In this document: positions 55,843-64,000 of the stretch, one piece after another
Numbering within the stretch: the stretch's first letter is position 1
Layout: each line of letters opens with the position of its first letter
Assembly (NCBI GenBank): GCA_002709305.1
Contig: PAQM01000024.1
Location: 62,001 to 126,000, forward strand
Direction of reading: 5' to 3'
Length of the DNA stretch: 64,000 nucleotides
Source: Crocinitomicaceae bacterium
GTDB taxonomy: Bacteria; Bacteroidota; Bacteroidia; Flavobacteriales_D; Crocinitomicaceae
The notes under the pieces: model-generated
The model's database searches: none
What the model saw: only the letters and a program-made list of their open reading frames with translations
What the model was told of the DNA's origin: nothing
Program-made: the position numbers and the translations under genes

Positions 55843-57188
55843 AATCTTAATGATGTTGTTTTATTTGAATTAATTCTAAAGTTTTTCTCTAAAGTATAAG
55901 TTGAAGATTTTAATTTTTTTTGTCTATAAATTATTTTATATGTGCCTGGTTGGAGTTGCCAAAATCCTGATTTAGATCCATGTTTTAGTGTACAGACCCA
56001 ATCCCATGAGCCACTATTTTTAGTGAATATTTGACCAACTATAGGATTACCTGATGAGTATCGTATCATTCCGGGAGCTTGAATATCAATATACGTTGTT
56101 ACACTTTGATTCACATCAGTAGTAATATAAATTCTAGGGAGTGTAAGTATTTCTAGATTATATTTTCCAACTAAATATTTGTCTGACTCACCAATTTTTT
56201 GTGTGTTTAGTGTTGTTTGACTTGCATTTTCTGTTATTCTAACTTCAAACTGATAAGGTTTAGCCGCATTTAAGAACCTTACTTTTAAAAATCCTTGTGG
56301 ACTATCAACGTTTATTATATTATGAGTATTATTTTTAATTTCGATATTATATTTATATACTCTAGGTGTTGTGTTAACCACTAAGTCATACTTTTCTAAA
56401 GGGTTTAAAATTAAAGTGTCTGGATAACCTAATTGATTTAATGTATGAATAAAGGTATATTTTAGTTCACTTGTTCCTGCTTTGTACAAAAACATTGTTA
56501 CGTCAGTTTCAGAAGGCTGACCTTTTATGTCATTTAAGTTAATTTGAGCAGTTGTATTTAATAGTGCTTTTGAAACAACTGTCTTGAGCGCTTGTTCGAA
56601 TGCATCTTTAGTTTCAGCATCTGCGTAATTACCAATACAATTAAATTTTTCTAAGTAAGATAAATCCATTCCTAATCCAATGACAAATGGAGTAACTTTT
56701 ACATCTTTATCTTTTAGTTTTTTAGCAATCACACAAGGATCATTATCACAAGCTTCTAATCCATCAGTAATGAGAATAATAACATTTCTAGATTCATTGT
56801 TAGGGAAGTCTGCTGCAGCTGCTTCTAAAGATCTAGCAATAGGTGTTGTACCTTTTGCATAAATAGATTTAATTCTGTTTTTAACTTCATTAAAATTATT
56901 TTTACCAAAAGGAACTTCTAATTTAGTGTCGTTACAATCTTCAAATGTTGCTGTAACAGGTGATTGGTGTCCATATACACGAAGTCCAATTTCTAGATTT
57001 TCTACATTATATAAGTCATCTACTGTTTTTGAAAGTAATTCTTTTGCTGCATCAATTCTAGTTTGTGTCCCCAATTTTAAATTCATACTATTGGAGGCAT
57101 CTAGAATAAAAAGGATTCGTGTTAAATCTTCTTGCCCTAAACTAATCGAACTAATAAAACAAAATATTATGTATAGAAAGGTTCTCAA
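55839..57188 (-). CDS. Exported von Willebrand factor A domain protein
   Basis: 449-residue exported protein. A TTG start at 57188 opens a good signal peptide (ending ISLGQ); no ATG is in place. A vWA domain spans about 20-200 with the metal site complete: FILDASNSM (DxSxS), [10 protein letters not shown] (Thr) and [10 protein letters not shown] (Asp). Residues about 210-449 are a beta-rich tail with no named family. It sits between the two transketolase halves, 1 nt after the first and overlapping the second by 4 nt. A surface binding role is likely, but its link to transketolase is unexplained. Confidence 0.82.
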   Translation of the reverse strand: MRTFLYIIFCFISSISLGQEDLTRILFILDASNSMNLKLGTQTRIDAAKELLSKTVDDLYNVENLEIGLRVYGHQSPVTATFEDCNDTKLEVPFGKNNFNEVKNRIKSIYAKGTTPIARSLEAAAADFPNNESRNVIILITDGLEACDNDPCVIAKKLKDKDVKVTPFVIGLGMDLSYLEKFNCIGNYADAETKDAFEQALKTVVSKALLNTTAQINLNDIKGQPSETDVTMFLYKAGTSELKYTFIHTLNQLGYPDTLILNPLEKYDLVVNTTPRVYKYNIEIKNNTHNIINVDSPQGFLKVRFLNAAKPYQFEVRITENASQTTLNTQKIGESDKYLVGKYNLEILTLPRIYITTDVNQSVTTYIDIQAPGMIRYSSGNPIVGQIFTKNSGSWDWVCTLKHGSKSGFWQLQPGTYKIIYRQKKLKSSTYTLEKNFRINSNKTTSLRL

Positions 57189-57189
57189 T

Positions 57190-58032
57190 TTAGTAGTCTC
57201 CTAATGTTTCTTCAAGTTGTTCTAAAGCATTATTGAGCTGTTCAATGTTTGGTGCAGAACCATGCCATTTATGTGTACCCATCATATAGTCAACTCCCTG
57301 GCCCATTTCAGTTTTCATTATAATTACAATTGGTTTTCCTTTACCAATATAACTATTAGCTTTATTTAATCCTGATTTAATGTCTTCTATGTTATGTCCA
57401 TCCATTTTAATTACTTCCCATCCAAAAGCTTGCCATTTTTCATCAAGGTTTCCTAGTGAGAGAACATTATCACAATCTCCATCAATTTGTCTACCATTAT
57501 AGTCTATTGTAGCAATAATATTATCAACTTTTTTAGCCGATGCATACATTGCTGCTTCCCATATTTGACCTTCTTGTAATTCTCCATCTCCATGAAGTGA
57601 ATATACAATACAAGTATCGTTATTCAGTTTTTTTGTTTCAGCAGTCCCAATAGCGCACGATAGACCTTGACCTAAAGACCCAGAAGCCATACGTATTCCC
57701 GGAAGACCTTTATCAATAGATGGATGTCCTTGTAAGCGACTTGATATTTTTCTAAAGCTACTTAGCTCAGTAATTGGAAAATATCCAGAACGAGCCAATA
57801 TACTATACCAAACAGGTGAAATGTGTCCATTTGATAAATAGAAGACATCTTCATTTATTCCATCCATGTTAAAGTTTGTTGGGTTATGTTTCATTTGATG
57901 GAAATAAAGTACAGTTAAAAAATCAGCGCATCCTAGAGACCCGCCAGGATGTCCTGAGCTGACAGCAGAAACCATTCTTACTATATCTCGCCTAACTTGA
58001 GATGCTATATTTTTTAATTCTTTGTTTTCCAT
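57190..58032 (-). CDS. Transketolase N-terminal subunit
   Basis: 280-residue protein equal to the thiamine diphosphate-binding part of transketolase. The diphosphate motif is YSLHGDGELQEGQIWEA, with SGHPGGSLGCADFLTVLYF and GRQIDG also present. ATG 58032 (MENKELK) fits the family start; an in-frame ATG at 58062 adds ten unrelated residues. It is the first gene of an operon with the vWA gene, the transketolase C-terminal gene and an aminotransferase. Confidence 0.93.
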   Translation of the reverse strand: MENKELKNIASQVRRDIVRMVSAVSSGHPGGSLGCADFLTVLYFHQMKHNPTNFNMDGINEDVFYLSNGHISPVWYSILARSGYFPITELSSFRKISSRLQGHPSIDKGLPGIRMASGSLGQGLSCAIGTAETKKLNNDTCIVYSLHGDGELQEGQIWEAAMYASAKKVDNIIATIDYNGRQIDGDCDNVLSLGNLDEKWQAFGWEVIKMDGHNIEDIKSGLNKANSYIGKGKPIVIIMKTEMGQGVDYMMGTHKWHGSAPNIEQLNNALEQLEETLGDY

Positions 58033-58364
58033 GTAATGTCTTATAATCTTTTTACTAAACATGACTAAATTAAGTTTATTATTGAAAATAGATGTTGATT
58101 TTCTATTTACATTTTACACGATTTATTCACAATTTATGAATGAGTATATTTTCACAATTAATTACATCAAATAATATTATGGTTAATCCCTAATTAAACT
58201 TAAGTAATAAAAAATGATTGTATGAATTAATAGACTGATTAAGTGTTAAGAAGATTTATTGTATTTTTGATGTTTAAAATAATTTTAGTTTAAAATAAAC
58301 AGATAGATGTGCAACTGTTTTTAACTAATTTACGTCTGTTTTTTGTGTTATTAAATTTTTATAT
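58033..58364. other. 332-bp divergent intergenic region
   Basis: AT-rich gap between the divergent transketolase operon and a T9SS protein operon. No gene, tRNA or terminator is visible. It holds an exact plus-strand -7 box TATTTTTG (58262-58269), 95 nt before the ATG at 58365, and two copies of GTTTAAAATAA (58272-58282 and 58288-58298) at a 16-bp period just after it. Confidence 0.6.
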
Positions 58365-58736
58365 ATGAAGTTTTTCCTAATTGTGTTATTATCTATTATT
58401 TCTGTTACAACTTTTTCTCAGGAAATAGATTTGAGATTGCTTAGTCGATATAGTCAAGAAGATTTAATAGAAATGAGAAATAACAATATTGAAGAATATG
58501 AATTTTTAATCTATGCTTTAGATCATTCTATTTATACAACAAAGATATCAGATGAAAAGTATGATGGTTTAGATATTAAATTAATTGATATTACAAACAA
58601 AGATTTAAATTTTATCGCTTTAGATATTCAGATATTGGATGCTACTAATCAATATTACAAAATTGTAGGAGATAATAAACTATTAGTAGTCAAGTCTCGT
58701 TACGTATTAAATCAAGAAATTAAACAAAAAAAATAA
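58365..58736 (+). CDS. Small secreted protein of unknown function
   Basis: 123-residue exported protein with a signal peptide (about 1-18, ending TFSQ). The mature part is acidic and mostly alpha/beta (DLRLLSRYSQEDLIEMRNNN, then YEFLIYALDHSIY). I know of similar small proteins placed before gliding-motility C-terminal domain proteins in related bacteria, but no function is established. Its stop overlaps the next ATG by 1 nt (TAATG), so the two are translationally coupled. Confidence 0.7.
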   Translation: MKFFLIVLLSIISVTTFSQEIDLRLLSRYSQEDLIEMRNNNIEEYEFLIYALDHSIYTTKISDEKYDGLDIKLIDITNKDLNFIALDIQILDATNQYYKIVGDNKLLVVKSRYVLNQEIKQKK

Positions 58737-61264
58737 TGAGAAAATTTATTAGTTCAACATTTTTAATTTTAGGTGCTTTAGTCTTTTCAACCTTTGTTTT
58801 TGGACAAAATGTTAATATGGGAGATATCGGTTATCCTCAATCATCTCCAGCAAACTGTAACACATTTGGTACTGCAGGTAATAATTTTTTTGATGATGGT
58901 GGTTCGGGAGCAAATTATTCTTCAAACTTTAATGATACAACTTTCTTTTGTCCTGATCTGAACTTAGGAACAAAAATGACGCTTACATTTGCAATTAATG
59001 CTGGTTTTGAATTTAATGTTGATGGCTCAGATTCCATATATGTATTTGATGGACCAGATGTTAATTCTCCTTTACTAGGTGTTCATAATTCTGTTACAGA
59101 TCCAAACGGTTTTGCTTATACTGCTTCTTGGAATAATCCAAGTGGGTGCTTGACTGTTGTATTTATTTCTGATGGAGCAAATGAAGGAACAGGTTGGATT
59201 GCTAACGCTCAATGTGGTAACCAAGCACAGCCATTTGAACCTCATATTCAAGCATTTATTAATGGTCAGGGATCAGATGCATTAAATCCTGCAGATACTG
59301 GTTTTGTTGATGTTTGTTTTGGTGATAGTATTTTATTTGTTGCTTCGCCTATTTTTCCAAATTCATTTGAAAATACAGGCTATGGTTATTCTCAAGATGT
59401 TAATTCTAATATTGATTTTGATTGGTATATTACTGATGGTGGGACATATCCTAATAATGATTCTATTTGGTTTACACCACCTACCCGAAGTGGTTATTTA
59501 GTTGATCTTAAAACGGAAGATCAGTTTCCTCAAGCCAATAGAGTTGTGTGTAAAGTAAGGGTGTCTCAACTTCCTTTATTTCAAGGTGTTGGACCAATTG
59601 AAGACACAGTTTGTCTAGGAGAAAATGCTACATTAATAGGTGGTGTTACCCAATCGGATACAGTCGGTATTAACATTCCTTCTGGAAATTTTGAATTAGG
59701 AGGTTCATTTGCTGGTTTAACATATTTGCCTGATGGTTCAGGAGCACAGTATCAAGCTCCAATTGATATTGGAGGTTTTCCACCAGGCTCTCAAATTTCA
59801 AATTCCCAAGATTTAAATCAGGTATGTATTACAATGGAGCATTCATATCTAGGAGATCTTGAGATAGCATTACAGTGTCCTAATGGAACACAAGTTACAC
59901 TTTTGAATTCTTATAATCCAGGTTTTATACCTGGAGGTGTTAGTGGAGGATCAACTTATATGGGAGATCCTATAGATGATGTTGGAGGAGGAGGCCCTGG
60001 TGAAGGATGGGAATATTGTTTTAGCTCCGTCTTCAACACTTTTGGTGATTGGCCTTCAGAAACAGGTAACACTATTCCTGCACCAAATTTTGGTGGTGGT
60101 GGACCATCATTGAATCCAAACGGTGTTTATCTACCAGAACAAGATTTTTCTTCTTTTGCTGGATGTCCTGTGAATGGTCAGTGGACTATTATAGTTCAAG
60201 ATAATCTGGGAATTGATGATGGCTATATTTTTGAATGGGGATTATTTTTTGATCCTTCGTTTTTTCTTGGTATTAATTCATATCAAAATTCTGTATCCTC
60301 TGAAGAATGGTTGCCACATTCAACAATTATGTCAGGTGAATTAGATACAGCAATAGTCGTTCAACCAGATACAGAAGGATTTACATTTTATACATATCAA
60401 ATTACAGATGATTTTGGTTGTAATTATGACACGACTGTTTCTGTTTACGCTCTCCCTCTTCCAACAATATTTAATGATACAATAGGATGTGAATGGGGTG
60501 TTCAAGTTGGCGTTTCAGCTTTACCTACAACAGAATCTTTTAATGGTGGTGTTTGGTCATCTAATGATCCTTCAATTTCATTTATTGTTCCTGGTAGTAA
60601 TATTCCAGGTCCACCTATTATAGATAATACTATTGACAATCCAGAAATAATTTCATCTAATACAACAGGCCCAGGTGGTATATCTACAGTAACTTATACA
60701 GATAATGCATGTAATACTTCAGTGAGTGCTGAAATTGAATTTATACCATGGCCTTTCACTTACCTCACAGATTCTTCTCTTTGTAGTGGTGTTATCTATA
60801 ATTTGATTGCACCTAATGATAACATGTACCCTACAAGTTATCTATGGTCTGATGGAACTATTGGAGAATCAATTAATATAGATAGTCCTGGTACATATAC
60901 AGTAGTATTGACAAGCGATCTTTGCCCAACTCATATTGCTCAAGATACTGTAAATATTGATTTTGAGATTTGTGGACTTGAAGCACCTAACGTTGTCTCT
61001 TTAGCTCCAGGTTCTCCAAATTCACTTTGGTTTGTTGATGCATCAGGTGATTTTTCGTCTTTTAATCTTTTGATTACTAATAGATGGGGTAATGTAGTTT
61101 TTGAATGTAATAACTCGGATTTTCCTAGTAATTGTAAATGGGATGGAACAAACAAAGGAGGAGAAAAAGTAGAAGATGGGACTTACTTTTATGTTATTGA
61201 TGCTGTTATTGAAGGTGGAGAACAGGTTCAAAAACATGGATTTATTCAAGTTGTTGGAAATTAA
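58736..61264 (+). CDS. T9SS-secreted protein with CUB-like and P domains
   Basis: 842-residue secreted protein. Signal peptide about 1-23 (ending VFGQ). A CUB-like domain follows at about 25-160 (GDIGYPQSSPANCNTFG, SDSIYVFDGPD, TVVFISDGANEGTGW). A proprotein-convertase P domain lies at about 330-510 (VCITMEHSYLGDLEIALQCP, GQWTIIVQDNLGIDDGYIF). The end is a type B T9SS sorting domain (LLITNRWGNVVFE, DGTYFYVIDAVIEGG, KHGFIQVVGN). It is probably a surface adhesin or matrix protein. A terminator follows. Confidence 0.9.
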   Translation: MRKFISSTFLILGALVFSTFVFGQNVNMGDIGYPQSSPANCNTFGTAGNNFFDDGGSGANYSSNFNDTTFFCPDLNLGTKMTLTFAINAGFEFNVDGSDSIYVFDGPDVNSPLLGVHNSVTDPNGFAYTASWNNPSGCLTVVFISDGANEGTGWIANAQCGNQAQPFEPHIQAFINGQGSDALNPADTGFVDVCFGDSILFVASPIFPNSFENTGYGYSQDVNSNIDFDWYITDGGTYPNNDSIWFTPPTRSGYLVDLKTEDQFPQANRVVCKVRVSQLPLFQGVGPIEDTVCLGENATLIGGVTQSDTVGINIPSGNFELGGSFAGLTYLPDGSGAQYQAPIDIGGFPPGSQISNSQDLNQVCITMEHSYLGDLEIALQCPNGTQVTLLNSYNPGFIPGGVSGGSTYMGDPIDDVGGGGPGEGWEYCFSSVFNTFGDWPSETGNTIPAPNFGGGGPSLNPNGVYLPEQDFSSFAGCPVNGQWTIIVQDNLGIDDGYIFEWGLFFDPSFFLGINSYQNSVSSEEWLPHSTIMSGELDTAIVVQPDTEGFTFYTYQITDDFGCNYDTTVSVYALPLPTIFNDTIGCEWGVQVGVSALPTTESFNGGVWSSNDPSISFIVPGSNIPGPPIIDNTIDNPEIISSNTTGPGGISTVTYTDNACNTSVSAEIEFIPWPFTYLTDSSLCSGVIYNLIAPNDNMYPTSYLWSDGTIGESINIDSPGTYTVVLTSDLCPTHIAQDTVNIDFEICGLEAPNVVSLAPGSPNSLWFVDASGDFSSFNLLITNRWGNVVFECNNSDFPSNCKWDGTNKGGEKVEDGTYFYVIDAVIEGGEQVQKHGFIQVVGN

Positions 61265-61286
61265 ATAGTTTGAATCAAATAATGAG

Positions 61287-61315
61287 AAAGGGGTAACCAA
61301 TTGGTTGCCCTTTTT
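61287..61315 (+). terminator. Rho-independent terminator of the T9SS adhesin gene
   Basis: A 12-bp stem (AAAGGGGTAACC / GGTTGCCCTTTT, with two G-T pairs) and a 4-nt AATT loop, followed by T residues. It starts 23 nt after the stop of the adhesin gene and ends where the promoter box of gapA begins. Confidence 0.82.
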
Positions 61316-61322
61316 ATATTTG
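61315..61322 (+). promoter_or_regulatory. -7 promoter box for gapA
   Basis: TATATTTG matches TAnnTTTG exactly, 22 nt before the gapA ATG. Its first T is the last T of the upstream terminator tract, so the terminator stem would lie in the -33 spacer region. Confidence 0.5.
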
Positions 61323-61344
61323 AAAAAATTAATCATTATAAAAA

Positions 61345-62334
61345 ATGAAGAAAATTGGTGTTAATGGTTTTGGTCGAATAGGAAGGTATTTTACTAGAAT
61401 TTCTATAGAAAATCCTAATATTGATGTTGCAGTTGTTAATGATATCTTTGATATTAAGACACTCTTTCATTTATTTAAATACGATAGTGTTCATGGAAAA
61501 TTAGAGAAGGAAATATCTTTAAGAGGCAATAAGATTATTTTATCAAATGGTAAAGAAATTGAATTTATTTCTGTTAAAGATCCAGAAAAAATTAAATGGT
61601 CAGATTATGGTGTTGACATTGTATTAGAGTCAACAGGTAAATTTAGAACAAAAGAAGAAGTCTCTAAACATTTGATAGGTGGAGCAAAAAAGATTATTTT
61701 ATCCTCACCTGCTAAGGATAGTTCTTTAAAGACTATTGTTTTAGGAATTAATGATGAAAAAATTTCAGAGGATGATATTTTTCTTTCAAATGCTTCCTGT
61801 ACAACTAATTCTGCAGCACCTATGATTAAGGTGATGAAAGAATTATGTGAAATTAAAAGTGCTTTTATAACAACTATTCATAGTTATACTACAGATCAAC
61901 AATTACATGATGCACCGCATGAAGATCTTAGAAGAGCTAGGGCTGCAGGTGAATCAATTGTGCCTACAACAACTGGAGCGGCAAAAGCTTTAACAAAAAT
62001 TTTTCCAGAATTAAATTATCATATTGGTGGTTGTGGAATAAGAGTTCCTGTTCCTAATGGATCTATGACAGATTTAACCTTTGTTGTAAGTAACCCCCCA
62101 AGTGAATATGAAATTAATCAAGCTATGAAATTTGCTTCTGAAAATGATCTCAAGGATATTTTAGCATATACTAGCGACCCAATTGTTTCAATTGATATTG
62201 TTGGCGAGTCATATAGCTGTATTTTTGATTCTTTATTAACAAGTGTGATTGGAAATATGGTTAAGGTTGTTGGTTGGTATGACAATGAATCTGGATATTC
62301 TAATCGATTAATTGAGTTAGCAGAAAAAATATAG
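61345..62334 (+). CDS. gapA: Glyceraldehyde-3-phosphate dehydrogenase
   Basis: 329-residue glycolytic enzyme. GVNGFGRIGRYFTRI is the NAD-binding start. The catalytic cysteine is in SNASCTTNSAAPMIK (about residue 153), the active histidine in TIHSYTTDQQLHD, and the end has WYDNESGYSNRLIELA. The run of SxRAAGESIVPTTTGAAKAL is complete. Length is normal. It has its own promoter box and is followed by a convergent metallo-hydrolase gene 5 nt away. Confidence 0.96.
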   Translation: MKKIGVNGFGRIGRYFTRISIENPNIDVAVVNDIFDIKTLFHLFKYDSVHGKLEKEISLRGNKIILSNGKEIEFISVKDPEKIKWSDYGVDIVLESTGKFRTKEEVSKHLIGGAKKIILSSPAKDSSLKTIVLGINDEKISEDDIFLSNASCTTNSAAPMIKVMKELCEIKSAFITTIHSYTTDQQLHDAPHEDLRRARAAGESIVPTTTGAAKALTKIFPELNYHIGGCGIRVPVPNGSMTDLTFVVSNPPSEYEINQAMKFASENDLKDILAYTSDPIVSIDIVGESYSCIFDSLLTSVIGNMVKVVGWYDNESGYSNRLIELAEKI

Positions 62335-62339
62335 AGAAT

Positions 62340-63194
62340 TTAAAATAGCTCTGAGAAGTTAAACGCATTTTGAAGCCTTACTCCTCTTTCTGTTTTTCTT
62401 AATGTACAACATTCATTTATATAATCATGCTCAAAAAATAATATGTAATCCTCTTCAACAGCTAAGTTTAAAAACTTTTCTTTTTCAGATAAAGTTAATA
62501 AAGGTCTTGTGTCATATCCCATAACATATGGGATGGGTAGATGACCAACACTTGGAAGTAAATCTGCCATAAATACTATTGTTTTACCTTTATAATATAT
62601 GTGAGGTATCATCATGCTCTCTGTGTGCCCATCAACAAAAAGTACGTCAAAATTTTTGAAAACATTTCTTGTGAAATTTTCCTTGCGATTTATAAATTTT
62701 AATTGTCCACTTTCTTCAATTGGAATAATATTTTCAGATAAAAAAGAAGCTTTTTCTCTATTATTTGGTTTTGTAGCCCATTCCCAATGTTTATCATTAC
62801 TCCAATAAATAGCATTTTTAAATACGGGTTCAAATCCTTTTCTATCCTTATTCCATTTTATAGCACCTCCACAATGATCAAAATGTAAGTGTGTTAAAAA
62901 AACATCTGTAATATCATCGATTGAAAAACCAATATTATTCAAGTTCGGCTCTAAGCTATTTTCATCAGAAAGATAATAATGGGAGAAGAATTTTTCAGAT
63001 TGTTTATCACCAATTCCAGTATCTATTAAAATTAAGCGGTTACCATCTTCAATTAGAAGGGATCTCATAGACCAATCACACATATTGTTTAAATCTGCCG
63101 GGTTTGTTCTAGACCATAATGATTTAGGTACTACTCCAAACATTGCTCCCCCATCAAGTTTAAAATTTCCAGTATTAATTGGATAAATAGTCAT
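62340..63194 (-). CDS. Metallo-beta-lactamase fold hydrolase
   Basis: 284-residue cytoplasmic metal hydrolase. The metal-binding motif HxHxDH is in FLTHLHFDHCGGAIKW (about residue 105), with a later FVDGHTESMMIPH histidine and MADLLPS aspartate. The start GGAMFGVVPKSLWSR resembles lactonase-type members that act on acyl-homoserine lactones or other esters, though the substrate here is unknown. It is followed on the same strand by an EamA transporter gene 12 nt away in the direction opposite to transcription. Confidence 0.85.
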   Translation of the reverse strand: MTIYPINTGNFKLDGGAMFGVVPKSLWSRTNPADLNNMCDWSMRSLLIEDGNRLILIDTGIGDKQSEKFFSHYYLSDENSLEPNLNNIGFSIDDITDVFLTHLHFDHCGGAIKWNKDRKGFEPVFKNAIYWSNDKHWEWATKPNNREKASFLSENIIPIEESGQLKFINRKENFTRNVFKNFDVLFVDGHTESMMIPHIYYKGKTIVFMADLLPSVGHLPIPYVMGYDTRPLLTLSEKEKFLNLAVEEDYILFFEHDYINECCTLRKTERGVRLQNAFNFSELF

Positions 63195-63206
63195 AGTTAA
63201 ATAGTT

Positions 63207-64000
63207 TTAGTTTTCAAAACATAAAGTTATAATTGCCAAAATTGCAGCTAGTAAACCGATTATTTTTTTATTTGTTTTTCTTTCTTTAAATACTATAAAA
63301 CCTATCATAGCAGAACATATAATTACAGAAACATTTGTAATTGCAAGAACTGTTGAATCTTCCCAATGAGTAGAACGATATGATAATAGCAATAAATATA
63401 TAGAGAAGTAATTAGGTATTCCTAAAATTATACCTGCCAAAATATTTTTTAATTTAATTTTCATGCTTCTTTTAGCTCCTTGTTTTATAAGTATAAAGCA
63501 TCCTATAATTCCAGCAGTACCAAGACTTATAGATGTAAAAATGGAAAGGTCCATTGAATGTAGAATATTTTTTTGAATAAAGTTTAATGTAAAGTCAAGT
63601 AAGCCACTTCCTATGAATAGTACAATTAACATCCATTTTGCTTTATTTTCTTGTTTTTTTGCATTAGGTAATGATATTAATAGAATGCCTATAAATGCTA
63701 AGGAAATTCCAACAACTTTGAAAACAGACAGTTTTTCTAGGTAGATTAAAATCATTAGAGTTATTGGAATTACTAGACTCATTTTAACAGATATAGATGT
63801 TGATGCAATACCATTTATTTGAGAACTTTTACCGATTAAAAAGAATAGTCCTATAAATAATAGTGCGCACATTATTACTGCAGGTAGCCAATAAAGATCA
63901 TTTGTTAAATTTATTTGAGTTGGCTTTAAGTAAAATGCAAATCCAATTACTGATGCAGTGAAATAATTAAAAACAATTGCTTGAAATGTATTAATATTTA
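63207..64000 (-). CDS. EamA/DMT family transporter, 5' end outside window
   Basis: At least 264 residues of a membrane transporter with about eight or more hydrophobic helices. The frame is open upstream of the ATG at 63872 to the window edge, and that extra part (NYFTASVIGFAFYL, then LYWLPAVIMCALLF) continues the pattern of an EamA repeat, so the real start is beyond base 64000. The second repeat ends with AMIGFIVFKERKTNKKIIG, the typical EamA terminal motif. Such proteins move metabolites, often amino acids or sugars; the substrate is unknown. It is 12 nt upstream of the metallo-hydrolase gene and could share a transcript. Confidence 0.85.
   Translation of the reverse strand, partial: NINTFQAIVFNYFTASVIGFAFYLKPTQINLTNDLYWLPAVIMCALLFIGLFFLIGKSSQINGIASTSISVKMSLVIPITLMILIYLEKLSVFKVVGISLAFIGILLISLPNAKKQENKAKWMLIVLFIGSGLLDFTLNFIQKNILHSMDLSIFTSISLGTAGIIGCFILIKQGAKRSMKIKLKNILAGIILGIPNYFSIYLLLLSYRSTHWEDSTVLAITNVSVIICSAMIGFIVFKERKTNKKIIGLLAAILAIITLCFEN

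Noticed and set aside
58033-58364. tRNA or structured RNA in the largest intergenic gap
   Set aside because: No cloverleaf, GC-rich stem or known riboswitch pattern could be found by reading both strands.
61043-61336. Open frame of 97 codons antisense to the T9SS adhesin end and across the terminator
   Set aside because: It covers the conserved type B sorting domain on the other strand and runs through the terminator hairpin; composition is low-complexity.

Overview
The window is core chromosome from a low-GC (about 30% G+C by eye) member of the Bacteroidota, most likely a Flavobacteriales-type marine bacterium. The evidence is: proteins with type IX secretion (T9SS) sorting domains of both the ordinary and the gliding-motility-associated type; the T9SS protein PorG; a TonB receptor with DUF4249 partners; a transketolase split into two genes; many TAnnTTTG -7 promoter boxes close to start codons; and very few Shine-Dalgarno sequences. 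No tRNA, rRNA, CRISPR array, insertion sequence or prophage was seen. Genes cover nearly everything. The largest gap is about 330 bp, and all nine convergent gene pairs end within 22 bp of each other or overlap, which points to a compact genome.

Layout. 1-3.2 kb: the end of deoC, then an aldehyde dehydrogenase and a degenerate second aldehyde dehydrogenase domain; together these look like a split ALDH16 protein, with an in-frame TAG near the start of the first half. 3.3-7.2 kb: a secreted cupredoxin, a DUF1990 protein, a TonB-like protein, gcvH, prfB and an ArsC-like protein. 7.3-15 kb: porG, a cyclophilin-FKBP fusion, nadK, a CBS protein, pdxJ, a dnaG that has lost zinc ligands, a MORN lipoprotein and a polyprenyl diphosphate synthase. 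15-17.5 kb: a T9SS-secreted protein and its small upstream partner. 17.7-24.4 kb: rlmN, purK, the operon hpt-adk-obgE-PAP2-crcB, and an acyltransferase. 24.5-33.3 kb: a 30-residue membrane peptide, ddl, dacB, uvrA, and the operon sufS-sufE-DUF59-fabF.

33.5-42.8 kb: a PTPS-II-like pterin synthase with folE and a BI-1 family membrane protein; class I ribonucleotide reductase in which the ATP-cone sits on NrdB instead of NrdA; a 32-residue membrane peptide; a GH3 family enzyme with a secreted partner; a deoxynucleoside kinase; and a heptose epimerase. 42.8-48.3 kb (minus strand): a TonB receptor, two tandem DUF4249 lipoproteins, a rhodanese and a TIGR04282 transferase. 48.4-52.8 kb: pheT-bioD-bioA. 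52.8-58 kb (minus strand): an outer-membrane protein, then the operon tktN-vWA-tktC-aminotransferase. 58.4-64 kb: a small secreted protein coupled to an 842-residue T9SS adhesin, gapA, a metallo-hydrolase and a truncated EamA transporter.

No obviously new defence or mobile system was found. The points most worth checking are the split and interrupted ALDH16 locus, the vWA gene inside the transketolase operon, the ATP-cone NrdB, the two tiny membrane peptides with their own promoter boxes, the PTPS-II/FolE pair, and the dual immunophilin with a His-Glu tail.
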